A DNA stretch of 64,000 bases from Caldicellulosiruptor owensensis OL. Lineage in GTDB: Bacteria > Bacillota > Thermoanaerobacteria > Caldicellulosiruptorales > Caldicellulosiruptoraceae. Made by a program: the position numbers and the translations under genes. The notes under the pieces are model-generated. The model saw only the letters and a program-made list of their open reading frames with translations, made no database searches and had not been told where the DNA came from. Positions 9,748-19,864 of the stretch are shown one piece after another (positions within the stretch are counted from its first letter, which is position 1; each line of letters starts with the position of its first letter). Location: positions 1,294,501-1,358,500 of the forward strand of contig NC_014657.1 in NCBI RefSeq assembly GCF_000166335.1, given 5' to 3'.

Positions 9748-12286
9748 ACCAGTTCAGTCCTTCTTTCACCTCAACCACCAGAGGCACTTTTAAAGCTACT
9801 GCATTTTCCATTTCGGTTTTTACTATTCTTTTTACTATATCCTTTTCTTCGTATGGAGCTTCTATTAAAAGCTCATCATGCACCTGTAATATTATTTTGG
9901 CTTTAAGATTATTTTCCTTAAGCTTTTGATACACTTTAATCATTGCCAATTTCATAATATCAGCAGCGCTGCCCTGAATCGGCGAGTTCATCGCAATCCT
10001 TTCTGCATAACTTCTTGTATTTCTGTTTGTAGAGTTTATGTCCTTTATATATCTTTTTCTATTAAATAAAGTCAAAACATATCCATTTTCACGAGCAAAT
10101 TTAACAATATTGTCCAAATACTCCTTAACTTTAGGATAACGTTCAAAATACCTATTTATAAACTCTGCAGCCTCTTTCCTGGAAATCTTAATATCCCTTG
10201 CAAGTCCATAATCAGAAATTCCATAAACGATACCAAAATTTACTGCTTTAGCTTGACTTCTCATCTCTGGGGTAACATCGTCTATATCTACACCAAAAAT
10301 CTCAGCTGCTGTCTGCGAATGGATGTCAACGTTATTTTTAAAGGCATTTATAAGTCTCTCATCTTCAGAAATATGGGCAAGTATTCTAAGTTCAATTTGG
10401 GAATAATCTGCATCAATCAGTACATGCCCTTCTTCAGGTATAAAAACTTTTCTTATTAATCTTCCTTCATCGTATTTTACAGGTATATTTTGTAAATTAG
10501 GATCACTACTTGCAAGTCTTCCTGTTGCTGTTCCTGTTTGGATAAATGTTGTATGGACTCTGCCTGAAGAAGGATTTATTGCCTGGAGTAATCCTTGACA
10601 ATAGGTTGTTAGTATCTTGGTATACATCCTGTAATCCAAAATAAGAGGAACTATCTCATGTTTGTCAAAAAGCTCTTCTAAAACCTCAGCATCAGTGGAA
10701 TATCCTGTTTTTGTCTTTTTTATTACAGGAAGTTTTAGTTTCTCAAACAAAATGTAAGAAAGTTGTTTGGGTGAATTTATATTAAACCACTCACCTGCAA
10801 TTTGATATATCTGCTTCTCAAGATTTAATATTTTGCTTTCAATCTCCTTAGTATACTGAAGCAGGGCATCTCTGTCTACCTTAAATCCTGCTTTTTCCAT
10901 CTCGTATAGAATTGGAATAAGAGGACGTTCTATATTTGTATACACAAACTGGCACGAATTTAAATCGATTAAGCTTGAAAGCTCGTCCCATAATCGTTCC
11001 AAAAGGATTACCGATGTCACTTTTTTATCCTTTTTCACAGCTTCCAAGTCGGTGTTTAAGTAGGACATAAACAACGTTTCCAATTCATATGAACTTCTTG
11101 TGCTGTCAAGAACATAGGAAGCAATCATTACATCCTCACAATTTCTAATATTATCTGTGTTTTCTAAGTAGAGTTCATGAAACATATTTTTTAAATCATA
11201 TACAATTTTTACAGATTCACTTTTTAAAATCTCCTCTATTAAATGTCTTTCTCTTGTTACAAACACAGTATTACTTTCTTTGTCGTATAAATAAAAACAT
11301 TTTTCTTCTGGCACAAACATTAATGAGATATCTTTTGATCTTATCTGTGATATGCTCTCAAGCTTTTTTTGCTCTACATCGTGAATATTAGTTAGCTGTT
11401 GAACAAACTCAAATTGAACCTCTTCTGACAGCCCCAACCGTTTTATTATACTCTTGAACTCTAATTGGACTAAAATCTCATATAGTTTTTCCTTGTTCCA
11501 CTCTTTTGTTCTTAAGTCTTCAAGTTTAACATTTAGTGGTAAATCACATACAATTGTTGCCAAGCGCTTGGATAAAAATGCCATGTCTTTGCCTGTTTCT
11601 AATTTTTCGCGGATAGAACCTTTAATTTTATCTAAATTTTGGTATATTTCTTCCAAAGATGAGTATTCCTTCAAAAGTTTTTGAGCACTCTTTGCCCCAA
11701 TTCCTTTTACCCCTGGAATGTTATCTGATTGATCTCCAACAAGCGCTTTATAATCCGGTACCTGATTTGCCCAAACTCCATATTTCTCTTTTACATTCTC
11801 TGCAGTATATAAATCTTCTGTTGTTTTATCAAATTTTGTTGAAACAATCTTCACAACTACGTTTTTATCTAACAACTGAAGAGTATCCTTATCACCAGTT
11901 ATAATAACAATATCTAAATCAATATTTTTGAACATGTTTACAAGCGACCCAATTACATCATCTGCTTCATAACCTTCAAACTCAATAATTGGAATATTAA
12001 GAGCATAAAGAATCTCCCTAACATAAGGAATTTGTACTTGAAGATTATCTGGCATAGGTTTTCTGTTAGCTTTGTATTCTTCATACTCGCTTTTTCGTGC
12101 CTGTCTTCCTTTCTTATCAAATGCAACTGCAACATAATCGGGGCTCTCTTGTTCTAAATATTTTAATATTACATTTATAAACCCATAAATAGCATTTGTC
12201 GGAATATTACTTGAAGTTGTCAGTTCAGGAAGAGCAAAAAAAGCTCTATATAAAATACTGTTACCATCAAATATAACTAATTTCAT
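9734..12286 (-). CDS. polA: DNA polymerase I with degenerate proofreading domain
   Basis: The 850-residue protein fills gaps and removes RNA primers during replication and repair. It has an N-terminal flap-nuclease domain (about 1-290) with VAFDKKGRQARK, ITGDKDTLQLL and GDQSDNIPGVKGIG. The middle domain (about 300-460) lacks the DxE motif and other acidic metal ligands of 3'-5' exonucleases, as in Taq-type enzymes. The polymerase domain (about 470-850) has motif A (DYSQIELRILAH), motif B (AKAVNFGIVYGIS) and motif C (QVHDELLIE). The enzyme therefore probably has 5' nuclease but no proofreading activity. Its ATG overlaps the stop of the upstream unknown gene by 4 nt, indicating coupled translation. 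Confidence 0.96.
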   Translation of the reverse strand: MKLVIFDGNSILYRAFFALPELTTSSNIPTNAIYGFINVILKYLEQESPDYVAVAFDKKGRQARKSEYEEYKANRKPMPDNLQVQIPYVREILYALNIPIIEFEGYEADDVIGSLVNMFKNIDLDIVIITGDKDTLQLLDKNVVVKIVSTKFDKTTEDLYTAENVKEKYGVWANQVPDYKALVGDQSDNIPGVKGIGAKSAQKLLKEYSSLEEIYQNLDKIKGSIREKLETGKDMAFLSKRLATIVCDLPLNVKLEDLRTKEWNKEKLYEILVQLEFKSIIKRLGLSEEVQFEFVQQLTNIHDVEQKKLESISQIRSKDISLMFVPEEKCFYLYDKESNTVFVTRERHLIEEILKSESVKIVYDLKNMFHELYLENTDNIRNCEDVMIASYVLDSTRSSYELETLFMSYLNTDLEAVKKDKKVTSVILLERLWDELSSLIDLNSCQFVYTNIERPLIPILYEMEKAGFKVDRDALLQYTKEIESKILNLEKQIYQIAGEWFNINSPKQLSYILFEKLKLPVIKKTKTGYSTDAEVLEELFDKHEIVPLILDYRMYTKILTTYCQGLLQAINPSSGRVHTTFIQTGTATGRLASSDPNLQNIPVKYDEGRLIRKVFIPEEGHVLIDADYSQIELRILAHISEDERLINAFKNNVDIHSQTAAEIFGVDIDDVTPEMRSQAKAVNFGIVYGISDYGLARDIKISRKEAAEFINRYFERYPKVKEYLDNIVKFARENGYVLTLFNRKRYIKDINSTNRNTRSYAERIAMNSPIQGSAADIMKLAMIKVYQKLKENNLKAKIILQVHDELLIEAPYEEKDIVKRIVKTEMENAVALKVPLVVEVKEGLNWYETK

Positions 12287-13578
12287 TTTAAGTCTTCCCT
12301 TCTAATAATTCTTAAAAATTCTTCTTTTTTGAATGAATAGTTGTTTTTATAAAAATACTTGCCTTCAAAATCATAGTATAGAAACAATAAAGCTTTTAAA
12401 TCACTACTTATTTTATGATAATTTAAATCTTCATAGTAGTGGAAGAGAAGTCTGTAAAGTTCATAACAAATATATATTGTTAGGACTTCATTTGGATATA
12501 TTTTATTTTCAAAATTTTTATCAAACTCTTTTATGTTTCTCAAAGTCTCATCTGCAAAAAATTTTTTGCTTTTTATAACATACCAATCTATATCATCGAC
12601 AAATTTCTCAACAGAAGTTTTTATTTCTTCTCCTGTCAAAGAACAAAGTTTAACATAAAGAAGTAAAACATAGGGTAGATGATAATAAGTCTTTATTGAG
12701 GTTAACATAAGATTTTTATTGTAAAAATTAAAATAAATATTTTTATTTGAAGCTAATATTTCTATGTTTTCTTTAAGATTTAAAATTTCGCTTTTCTTAA
12801 GCTCACTTAAAATATTTAAATAATAAAAACTGGAGGATTGTAGCGAGGACGTATAAGAAAGATTATAGTTTATAAGTTTTCTGGGCAGATACAAAAAACA
12901 AAATTTTAATATTTTTGCTGGAACAACAAATGAAAATTGATATCTTGTTGCAACATCCATCTTTGAATATCTCATAATATCTACAGTACCAATATACATT
13001 GGACTTTTTACTGACTTTAAATCAAGCCCAACTTCAAAAAATTTTAGTTTGTCATTAAAGTTTTCAACACAATCATAAACGGAATTTCCTTTCTGTATCT
13101 TGATTTCTATTTTTATATTTGAGCCTTTTTTTATTTCAGATACCGATACAGGATTTTGATAACAAAAACTATCTGTACCTTCATCTATCCAGAACGAATG
13201 ATAAAATCCGACACATAAAAGTTTTTCTTTTAATTTTGTTGCAAATCTTAAATATCTTTCTTTCAGCTGTGAAACACCACAAACTTTTAAAAGCAAAAAC
13301 GAACCTTTAGCTCTCAAGAGCATAATCTGTATATCTGAGTTGTTGCATACAAGTCCTTTCTTCCCTCTTTGAAGTCTCGGCATAAAAACAACTTCAGTAT
13401 CTTGGAGGTCAAAAGCTACTCCTATGTTATTGACTTCACAATTGTCAGTAAAAGAGAAGTTTGCAGAAAAACCATCTTCATCATTTATAATTTCATAGGA
13501 AACCTTTTTCAAACCTCTGCCGGCTTGTGTAAAAAAAACATCGTTCAAAAAAATATAGTAAGGAGTATTTATGAGCAT
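12283..13578 (-). CDS. Uncharacterised 431-residue protein upstream of polA
   Basis: I do not recognise this protein. It begins MLINTPYYIFLNDVFFTQ, has no clear signal peptide or membrane segment, and is rich in Phe, Tyr, Leu and Lys. The N-terminal half looks beta-rich. The C-terminal third (about 320-431) is helical, with many aromatic residues (IYICYELYRLLFHYYEDL). No nucleotide-binding or metal-binding motif is visible. The start codon has AGAGGTATGAAAAAG upstream. The end overlaps the polA start by 4 nt, so it is the first gene of the polA-coaE-slt-uvrBA run. It is separated from the rubredoxin gene by a strong terminator. The clean frame and tight coupling make it a real gene; no function is assigned. 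Confidence 0.8.
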   Translation of the reverse strand: MLINTPYYIFLNDVFFTQAGRGLKKVSYEIINDEDGFSANFSFTDNCEVNNIGVAFDLQDTEVVFMPRLQRGKKGLVCNNSDIQIMLLRAKGSFLLLKVCGVSQLKERYLRFATKLKEKLLCVGFYHSFWIDEGTDSFCYQNPVSVSEIKKGSNIKIEIKIQKGNSVYDCVENFNDKLKFFEVGLDLKSVKSPMYIGTVDIMRYSKMDVATRYQFSFVVPAKILKFCFLYLPRKLINYNLSYTSSLQSSSFYYLNILSELKKSEILNLKENIEILASNKNIYFNFYNKNLMLTSIKTYYHLPYVLLLYVKLCSLTGEEIKTSVEKFVDDIDWYVIKSKKFFADETLRNIKEFDKNFENKIYPNEVLTIYICYELYRLLFHYYEDLNYHKISSDLKALLFLYYDFEGKYFYKNNYSFKKEEFLRIIRREDLK

Positions 13579-13625
13579 TCTTTTTCATACCTCTTTTATA
13601 TTCCTATAAAATTATTATATACCAT

Positions 13626-13674
13626 AAAAATACCCTAAGTCATCTTCATAAATACTCAGAGATGACTTAGGGTA
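13626..13674 (-). terminator. Terminator after the rubredoxin gene
   Basis: Perfect 15-bp stem: TACCCTAAGTCATCT (13631-13645) against AGATGACTTAGGGTA (13660-13674), with a 14-nt loop. On the minus strand it is followed by TTTTT (13630-13626). It lies 20 nt after the rubredoxin stop and isolates the pur/rubredoxin transcription from the polA run. Confidence 0.9.
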
Positions 13675-13694
13675 CTCCAAACAACTTATCAAAC

Positions 13695-13853
13695 TTATTT
13701 TTTTTCAAACATATCCTTGCCTACACCGCAAACAGGACAAACCCAATCATCAGGTAAATCTTCAAACTTTGTTCCCGGCTCAATACCGTTTTCTGGGTCC
13801 CCATTTTCAGGGTTGTATTCGTATCCGCATATACTGCATATCCAAATCTCCAT
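13695..13853 (-). CDS. Rubredoxin (52 residues)
   Basis: This small gene encodes a canonical rubredoxin, a one-iron electron carrier. The protein begins [16 protein letters not shown] and carries the two Fe(Cys)4 pairs C6-x-x-C9-G and C39-x-x-C42-G ([11 protein letters not shown]). It also has the acidic loop typical of the family ([15 protein letters not shown]). A ribosome-binding site AGAGGAGTG lies about 12 nt before the ATG, a slightly long spacing. The gene follows purD by 81 nt and ends at a strong terminator. It may be carried on the purine operon transcript or have its own promoter; a perfect TTGACA lies upstream near 13890 but no good -10 accompanies it. It is the likely partner of the NROR-like protein, FprA and desulfoferrodoxin in this window. 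Confidence 0.95.
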   Translation of the reverse strand: MEIWICSICGYEYNPENGDPENGIEPGTKFEDLPDDWVCPVCGVGKDMFEKK

Positions 13854-13934
13854 TTAAAATGTTCACTCCTCTTTTAAGAATTTTAAACTGTCAAATAATT
13901 TATACCTCATTTTTCTCTTCTTAAAACACAAATT

Positions 13935-15197
13935 TTATTCAATCTCTTTATCTCCTATATCATTTCTGTAGAACATATTTTCAAAATGAATTTTTCTGAC
14001 CTCTTCATACACCTTCTCTTTCGCTTCTTTTAGCGTCTTTTCTCTTCTTACTACATTCAGTACCCTTCCACCAGCAGTTTTTATCTTACCGTTTTCTCTC
14101 TTTGTATTTGCGTGAAATACTATTGTCTTTTCATCCAGATTTTCTAATCCGCTTATTTCAAACCCAGTTTCATATTTGTCAGGATAACCTTTTGAAGCAA
14201 GCACCACACATAGAGAATAGTCGTGGTTAAACTTTGCCTCAACACCTTTCAAATTCCCTTCCCTTGCCTTAATCATTATCTCCATAAGCTCACTATTCAT
14301 AAGTGGCAAAATTGTCTGGGCTTCTGGGTCCCCAAAACGTGCATTAAATTCTAAAACCTTTGGACCCTCTTCTGTCAGGATAAGCCCTCCATATAGTACT
14401 CCTTTGAAAGGTCGCCCTTCCTTTCGCATGCCATATACTGCTCTTAACATTATGTTTTCTAATATATCTTCAAAAACAGCTTTATTGACAAGTTTGGACG
14501 GTGAAAAAGCCCCCATTCCACCTGTATTTGGCCCCTCATCACCATCAAATGCCTTTTTATGATCTCTTGCTGTTGTGAGAGGAACAATATCTTTCCCGTC
14601 AGAAACAACAAACACTGAAACTTCTTCGCCCACAAGGTAATCTTCAATAACTACCTTGTTGCCTGCATTTCCAAAAACTCTTTCTTTCATAATGAGGTTC
14701 AAAGCTTCTATTGCCTCTTGCTTAGTGTTTGCAATAATAACACCCTTGCCAAGAGCAAGACCATCTGCTTTTACAACAATTGGATATTGAGAAATTTGAC
14801 TTACAAACTTATAGGCATCTTCATAGTTTGTAAATACCTCATATCTTGCAGTTTTAATTCCATATTTCTTCATCAAATCTTTTGCAAAAGCTTTACTGCT
14901 TTCTATCATTGCAGCATCTTTTGTAGGTCCAAACGTCTTTATACCAAAGGACTCAAGATAGTCAACAATCCCGTCAGCAAGTGGATTGTCAGGACCAACA
15001 ACCACAAAATCTATTCTTTTCTCTAAACAAAAGTCCTTTATCTTTTCAAACTCATTTACTTTAATATCAGTGCATTCAGCTATTTCACTTATTCCTGCAT
15101 TGCCCGGAACGCAGAACAACTCTTTGTAACCTTCATTGTATATCTTCCATGCAATTGCATGCTCACGTCCACCATTCCCAATAATTAACACTCTCAT
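13935..15197 (-). CDS. purD: Phosphoribosylamine-glycine ligase
   Basis: The 420-residue GAR synthetase joins glycine to phosphoribosylamine with ATP in step 2 of purine synthesis. It begins MRVLIIGNGGREHAIAWK. It has the ATP-grasp region (VVKADGLALGKGV, VIEDYLVGEEVSV) and the family signature FNARFGDPEAQTILP. The length is typical and there is no fusion to PurM or PurN. It is the last of nine purine genes, 22 nt after purH. GAGGTGAT lies upstream of the ATG. Confidence 0.97.
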   Translation of the reverse strand: MRVLIIGNGGREHAIAWKIYNEGYKELFCVPGNAGISEIAECTDIKVNEFEKIKDFCLEKRIDFVVVGPDNPLADGIVDYLESFGIKTFGPTKDAAMIESSKAFAKDLMKKYGIKTARYEVFTNYEDAYKFVSQISQYPIVVKADGLALGKGVIIANTKQEAIEALNLIMKERVFGNAGNKVVIEDYLVGEEVSVFVVSDGKDIVPLTTARDHKKAFDGDEGPNTGGMGAFSPSKLVNKAVFEDILENIMLRAVYGMRKEGRPFKGVLYGGLILTEEGPKVLEFNARFGDPEAQTILPLMNSELMEIMIKAREGNLKGVEAKFNHDYSLCVVLASKGYPDKYETGFEISGLENLDEKTIVFHANTKRENGKIKTAGGRVLNVVRREKTLKEAKEKVYEEVRKIHFENMFYRNDIGDKEIE

Positions 15198-15219
15198 GGC
15201 TAAAATATCACCTCTTTAT

Positions 15220-16761
15220 TTAATGCCTAAAATGTCTTATGCCTGTGAACACCATAGCTATATTGAATTTATTTGCCATTTCGATAGAATCCTTGTCGCG
15301 GATAGACCCCCCTGGTTGTATAATAGCGCTAATTCCCGCTTTACCTGCAGCCTCTACACTGTCTGAAAATGGGAAAAATGCGTCAGATGCAAGCACTGCT
15401 CCCTTTAAATCAAAACGCGACCTTGAAATTGCATGTTCAACAGCCCATATTCTATTTGTCTGACCCATTCCAATGCCCAGGGTCATTTTATCCTTTGCTA
15501 CTACTATAGCATTCGATTTTACATGTTTTACAACCTTCCAGGCAAAGATTAAATCTTCCAATTCCTTTTCTGAAGGTTTTCTTTCTGTGACAACCTGAAG
15601 CTGGTCTGCAAAAAGCATTCTATCCTTTTCTTGTACTAAAGCACCACCATTTACAGATTTTATATCATAGAAAGTATCGGTCTTTTCCAAAGATGCTAAT
15701 TTTAAAACCCTCAAATCTTTTTTCGAACACAGGATAGAAAGAGCGTCCTCATCAAATTCTGGAGCAATGACAATTTCAAGAAAAATCTTTTTGAGTTGCT
15801 CTGCTGTGTCCTTGTCAACTTTTCTGTTGAAAGCAACAATACCACCAAATATTGACACCGGGTCACTTTCATATACCTTCTTGTAGGCATCAAATATATT
15901 CTCTGCCGATGCTACTGCACACGGGTTATTATGTTTTATAGCAACGCATGTGGGTTCATCAAACTCTTTCAAAAGCTCTATAGCACTGTCACTGTCAAGG
16001 ATGTTATTATATGAAAGTTCTTTGCCATGAAGTTGAATGCAGTTCACAATATTTGAAGTTTCGATAAATGGTAATGACACTTTATAAAAAGATGCCTTTT
16101 GATGAGGATTTTCACCATATCTTAAGCTTTGCAAAAGTTCTAGTGGAACTGTAAAATGTTTTGAAAACGTCTGATCTTTTCGTACATGTTTGAAATAGTT
16201 AAAAATCATTGAATCATAATATGAGGTATACTCGAAAACTTTTGTAGCAAGATAAAATCTTGTCTCAAGAGAAATATATCCATTTTTTTCTATTTCCATT
16301 GCTACTATATCGTAGTCTTCAGGATCCACTATTACTGTTGTGTACTTGAAATTTTTTGCAGCTGCTCGAATCATGGTGGGTCCGCCTATATCTATATTCT
16401 CTATAACCTCTTCAAGCGTAATATTCTTTTTGAAAATAGTCTCTTTAAACGGATAAAGGTTAACTACAACCATGTCAATTGGTAGAATATCCAATGCCTT
16501 TAAAGTTTCTAAATGTTCTTCGTTATCCTTTATTGCAAGAATTCCTGCGTGAATATTTGGATGAAGAGTTTTTACTCTGCCATCCAAAATTTCTGGAAAA
16601 CGGGTCACGTCAGAGACGTTTATAACCTCAATCCCATTTTCGGTCAAATACTTCATAGTACCGCCCGTTGAGATAATGTCATATCCAAACTCTTTTAGCT
16701 TTTTTGCAAATTCCACTATCCCGTTTTTATTGTAAACACTTATAATTGCCCTCTTGTTCAT
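15220..16761 (-). CDS. purH: Bifunctional AICAR formyltransferase / IMP cyclohydrolase
   Basis: The 513-residue protein performs the last two steps to IMP. The N-terminal methylglyoxal-synthase-like cyclohydrolase domain (about 1-195) contains [10 protein letters not shown] and DGRVKTLHP. The C-terminal AICAR formyltransferase domain has the conserved KHNNPCAVA, near residue 265. The start overlaps purN by 4 nt. Length is normal. Confidence 0.97.
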   Translation of the reverse strand: MNKRAIISVYNKNGIVEFAKKLKEFGYDIISTGGTMKYLTENGIEVINVSDVTRFPEILDGRVKTLHPNIHAGILAIKDNEEHLETLKALDILPIDMVVVNLYPFKETIFKKNITLEEVIENIDIGGPTMIRAAAKNFKYTTVIVDPEDYDIVAMEIEKNGYISLETRFYLATKVFEYTSYYDSMIFNYFKHVRKDQTFSKHFTVPLELLQSLRYGENPHQKASFYKVSLPFIETSNIVNCIQLHGKELSYNNILDSDSAIELLKEFDEPTCVAIKHNNPCAVASAENIFDAYKKVYESDPVSIFGGIVAFNRKVDKDTAEQLKKIFLEIVIAPEFDEDALSILCSKKDLRVLKLASLEKTDTFYDIKSVNGGALVQEKDRMLFADQLQVVTERKPSEKELEDLIFAWKVVKHVKSNAIVVAKDKMTLGIGMGQTNRIWAVEHAISRSRFDLKGAVLASDAFFPFSDSVEAAGKAGISAIIQPGGSIRDKDSIEMANKFNIAMVFTGIRHFRH

Positions 16762-17414
16762 ATTTCAATTCCCACCTTTTTTAAGATTTCCCTGTCCTTT
16801 ATAATAACTTTCCTACCTACAACTTCTATTTTATCTTCACAAAGAAGCTTTATAGCCAAAGGATATATTTTCCATTCAACCTCCTCAAGTACCCTCTTTT
16901 GGAGGGTTTCAGGAGTGTCATCATCTTTTACATATATAGCTTTTTGCAAGATTATTGGACCACCATCTGGTACTGCATCAACAAAGTGAACTGTTGCACC
17001 TGTTACCTTCATCCCATATTCTAAAACACTTCTATGTACGTTTATGCCATACATACCTTTACCACCAAATGCCGGAAGTAAGGAAGGATGAATGTTTACA
17101 ATTCTGTTTTTGAACTCTTCTACAAAATACTCTGAAAATATATAAAGGAAACCTGCTAAAATGACGTAATCAATTTTTTGACTTTTAAGAAAGTTTACCA
17201 AATACTTTTCATACTCCAAAGAAGAAGGAAAATCTTTCTTGGATATATAAATTGCTTGAATACCGTTTTTCCTTGCCCTTTCAAGAGCATATGCATCTTT
17301 TTTGTTGGATATGACGCAGGAAATTGTAGCTGGAATTTCCCCCACTTTTATTTGGTCGATGATGGCCTGAAGGTTAGAACCAGAACCTGATACAAATACA
17401 GCTAACTTTTTCAT
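16758..17414 (-). CDS. purN: Phosphoribosylglycinamide formyltransferase, folate-dependent
   Basis: The 218-residue enzyme transfers a formyl group from 10-formyl-tetrahydrofolate to GAR in step 3. The N-terminus [15 protein letters not shown] binds phosphate, and [16 protein letters not shown] carries the catalytic His. [18 protein letters not shown] holds the catalytic Asp region. It overlaps purM at its start and purH at its end by 4 nt each, so translation is tightly coupled. Confidence 0.96.
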   Translation of the reverse strand: MKKLAVFVSGSGSNLQAIIDQIKVGEIPATISCVISNKKDAYALERARKNGIQAIYISKKDFPSSLEYEKYLVNFLKSQKIDYVILAGFLYIFSEYFVEEFKNRIVNIHPSLLPAFGGKGMYGINVHRSVLEYGMKVTGATVHFVDAVPDGGPIILQKAIYVKDDDTPETLQKRVLEEVEWKIYPLAIKLLCEDKIEVVGRKVIIKDREILKKVGIEI

Positions 17415-18436
17415 CTTAGGACAACTCCGTCTTCACCTTTTTGAATTGTACCTATCACCCATGCCTTTACTCTCTCTTGCTCTAACATCTCCAACGTTAA
17501 ATCTACATCATCTTTGGAAACTATTAGAACCATACCTATCCCCATGTTAAATGTTGAAAACATCTCCTTTTCTTCTACTTTTCCATGTTCTTGAATCAAC
17601 TTAAATATAGCAGGAACTTCCCAGCTACCTTTTTCAATGACAGCAGAGTAACCTTTCGGAAAAGCCCGGGGTATGTTTTCAAAAAATCCACCCCCAGTTA
17701 TATGAGCTATTCCTTTAACTCTTACCTTTTCAAGCACTTTCAAAACAGGTTTTACATATATTCTTGTAGGCTTCAACAGCTCTTCCCCAAGTGACATCTC
17801 CAGCTCTTCATATGTCTTTTCAAGCACTTTGGGATTTTCGTCTATCTCAAAAACTTTTCTTACAAGTGAATAACCATTACTGTGAACACCACTTGAAGCA
17901 AGTCCAATTAATACATCTCCTGTGTTTACATCTTTGCCATACACCGCTTTTTGCTTTTCTACAATTCCAACTGCAAACCCTGCCAAATCGTACTCATCCT
18001 CTTTGTAAAATCCTGGCATCTCAGCAGTCTCTCCACCTACAAGTGAACATCCAGCCATTTTGCAACCTTCCGCAACACCTTTCACAATACTTGCAACTTT
18101 GCTACTGCTTAGTTTTCCACATGCAACATAGTCTAAAAAGAAAAGTGGTCTTGCTCCATGGCATAGAATATCATTCACGCACATGGCAACACAGTCTATC
18201 CCAACAGTATCATGCTTATCAAGGCAAAATGCAATCTTCAGTTTAGTACCAACTCCATCTGTACCAGAAACCAAGATATATTCAGAACTTCCAATATTCA
18301 ATAGATACATACTCCCAAAACTACCTATGTCAGTAATAACATTTGAATCAAAAGTTTCTCTCGCCAAACCTTTAATCAAATTCACTGCTTTGTAGCCTTC
18401 TTCAATGTTCACACCTGCATCTTTATATGTGGTCAT
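17411..18436 (-). CDS. purM: Phosphoribosylformylglycinamidine cyclo-ligase (AIR synthetase)
   Basis: The 341-residue ATP-dependent enzyme closes the imidazole ring in step 5. It shows the PurM fold signature: [14 protein letters not shown] near the start, [16 protein letters not shown], the [14 protein letters not shown] loop and [14 protein letters not shown]. It starts 3 nt after the purF stop and overlaps purN by 4 nt. Confidence 0.97.
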   Translation of the reverse strand: MTTYKDAGVNIEEGYKAVNLIKGLARETFDSNVITDIGSFGSMYLLNIGSSEYILVSGTDGVGTKLKIAFCLDKHDTVGIDCVAMCVNDILCHGARPLFFLDYVACGKLSSSKVASIVKGVAEGCKMAGCSLVGGETAEMPGFYKEDEYDLAGFAVGIVEKQKAVYGKDVNTGDVLIGLASSGVHSNGYSLVRKVFEIDENPKVLEKTYEELEMSLGEELLKPTRIYVKPVLKVLEKVRVKGIAHITGGGFFENIPRAFPKGYSAVIEKGSWEVPAIFKLIQEHGKVEEKEMFSTFNMGIGMVLIVSKDDVDLTLEMLEQERVKAWVIGTIQKGEDGVVLR

Positions 18437-18439
18437 TCT

Positions 18440-19864
18440 TCAAACACCCTCTTCAAGAATATATTTATTAAAATTCCCTGGTATCTCAGTTACATACTCT
18501 CCGCTAAAACATGCTGTACAAAATTGATGGATTTTCCCATCAAAGACCTCATTCAGCCCATTTAAGCTCAGATATTCTAAGGAGTCAGCACCTAAAATCC
18601 TTGCAATCTCCTCAGTTGAGTAATTTGCTGCAATTAGTTCTTTCCTGTCAGGTGTGTCTATACCATAGTAACAAGGGAAAAGAACAGGCGGAGAACTTAT
18701 TCTAAGATGAACCTCCGATGCCCCTGCATCCCGCAGCATTTTTATAATCTTTCGCGATGTTGTTCCCCTTACAATAGAATCATCAATTAAAACCACTCTT
18801 TTGTCTGCCACATTGCTTTTTAAAACATTGAGCTTTATTTTCACAGCTATTTCTCTTTGGGTCTGCTCAGGTTTTATAAATGTTCTTCCTATATATCTAT
18901 TCTTTATAAAACCTTCTGAAAATGGAATGTTTGCCTCTTCTGCAAAACCAATTGCAGCAGTTGTCCCAGAATCTGGCACACCAATTACAATGTCGCAGTC
19001 CACATAAGACTCTTTGCAAAGTTGTTTCCCAAGCCTTTTTCTTATTTCATAAACACTTATTCCTTCCAGGTATGAGTCAGCCCTTGCAAAGTAGATAAAT
19101 TCAAATACACATAAGTGTTTAGTGTTATTATTGTATTTTACACTCTTAATACCACTTTTAGTTACCGAAATTATCTCTCCTGGTTCAACATCTCGGATAT
19201 ATTCTGCTCCGATAGTGTCCAGGGCACATGTTTCTGATGCAAAACAAATACTATTGTTTATCTTTCCCATAACCAAAGGCCTGAGACCATAAGGGTCTCT
19301 TACTGCAATAAGTTTGTTGGGTGTTAAAATCAGCAAAGAATATGCTCCTTTTATTTCATCCATAGTTTTTAAAATGGCTTCTTCAATATTTTCTGACTTT
19401 ATTCTGTTACGAGAAATCAAACTTGCAATAACTTCAGAATCGATGGTTGTCTGAAAGATTGCTCCTTCCTGTTCAAGTTTTTCTCTTATTATATGTGCAT
19501 TAACAAGATTACCATTGTGCGCAAGAGCCATATGACCTCTTCTGTATTTTATGACAAGAGGCTGAGCGTTTTCTCTGTCACTTTTGCCTGTAGTAGAATA
19601 CCTTACATGACCAATTGCTGAATATCCTTTTAGATGATTTAGCACCACTTCGTTGAAAACTTCATTGACAAGGCCATTGTCCTTATGATAAATGATATTT
19701 CCCGAGTCATTTACAGCAATACCGCTGCTTTCCTGGCCTCTGTGTTGAAGTGCAAAAAGTCCAAAATAAGTAATTTTTGCAACATCAAGTTTGCCATCTG
19801 GACAATATATGCCAAATATTCCGCAATGGTCCTTAAAACCCTCTTCTAACTCTTTAAAGCACAT
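18440..19864 (-). CDS. purF: Amidophosphoribosyltransferase (iron-sulfur type)
   Basis: The 474-residue enzyme commits PRPP to purine synthesis. A 13-residue propeptide precedes the N-terminal nucleophile Cys14 (DHCGIFGIY), as in Bacillus-type PurF, which is processed before activity. The Ntn glutaminase domain is followed by a phosphoribosyltransferase domain with the PRPP loop VVLIDDSIVRGTTS. Cysteines in HLCVFEF, LFPCYYG and QFCTACFSG match the four ligands of the oxygen-sensitive [4Fe-4S] cluster in the Bacillus enzyme. The start has an AGGAGG site and overlaps the purL 3' end by 19 nt. Confidence 0.97.
   Translation of the reverse strand: MCFKELEEGFKDHCGIFGIYCPDGKLDVAKITYFGLFALQHRGQESSGIAVNDSGNIIYHKDNGLVNEVFNEVVLNHLKGYSAIGHVRYSTTGKSDRENAQPLVIKYRRGHMALAHNGNLVNAHIIREKLEQEGAIFQTTIDSEVIASLISRNRIKSENIEEAILKTMDEIKGAYSLLILTPNKLIAVRDPYGLRPLVMGKINNSICFASETCALDTIGAEYIRDVEPGEIISVTKSGIKSVKYNNNTKHLCVFEFIYFARADSYLEGISVYEIRKRLGKQLCKESYVDCDIVIGVPDSGTTAAIGFAEEANIPFSEGFIKNRYIGRTFIKPEQTQREIAVKIKLNVLKSNVADKRVVLIDDSIVRGTTSRKIIKMLRDAGASEVHLRISSPPVLFPCYYGIDTPDRKELIAANYSTEEIARILGADSLEYLSLNGLNEVFDGKIHQFCTACFSGEYVTEIPGNFNKYILEEGV

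Noticed and set aside
13854..13934. Independent rubredoxin promoter from a perfect TTGACA
   Set aside because: No acceptable -10 lies 16-18 nt downstream of the TTGACA near 13890, so it was not called.
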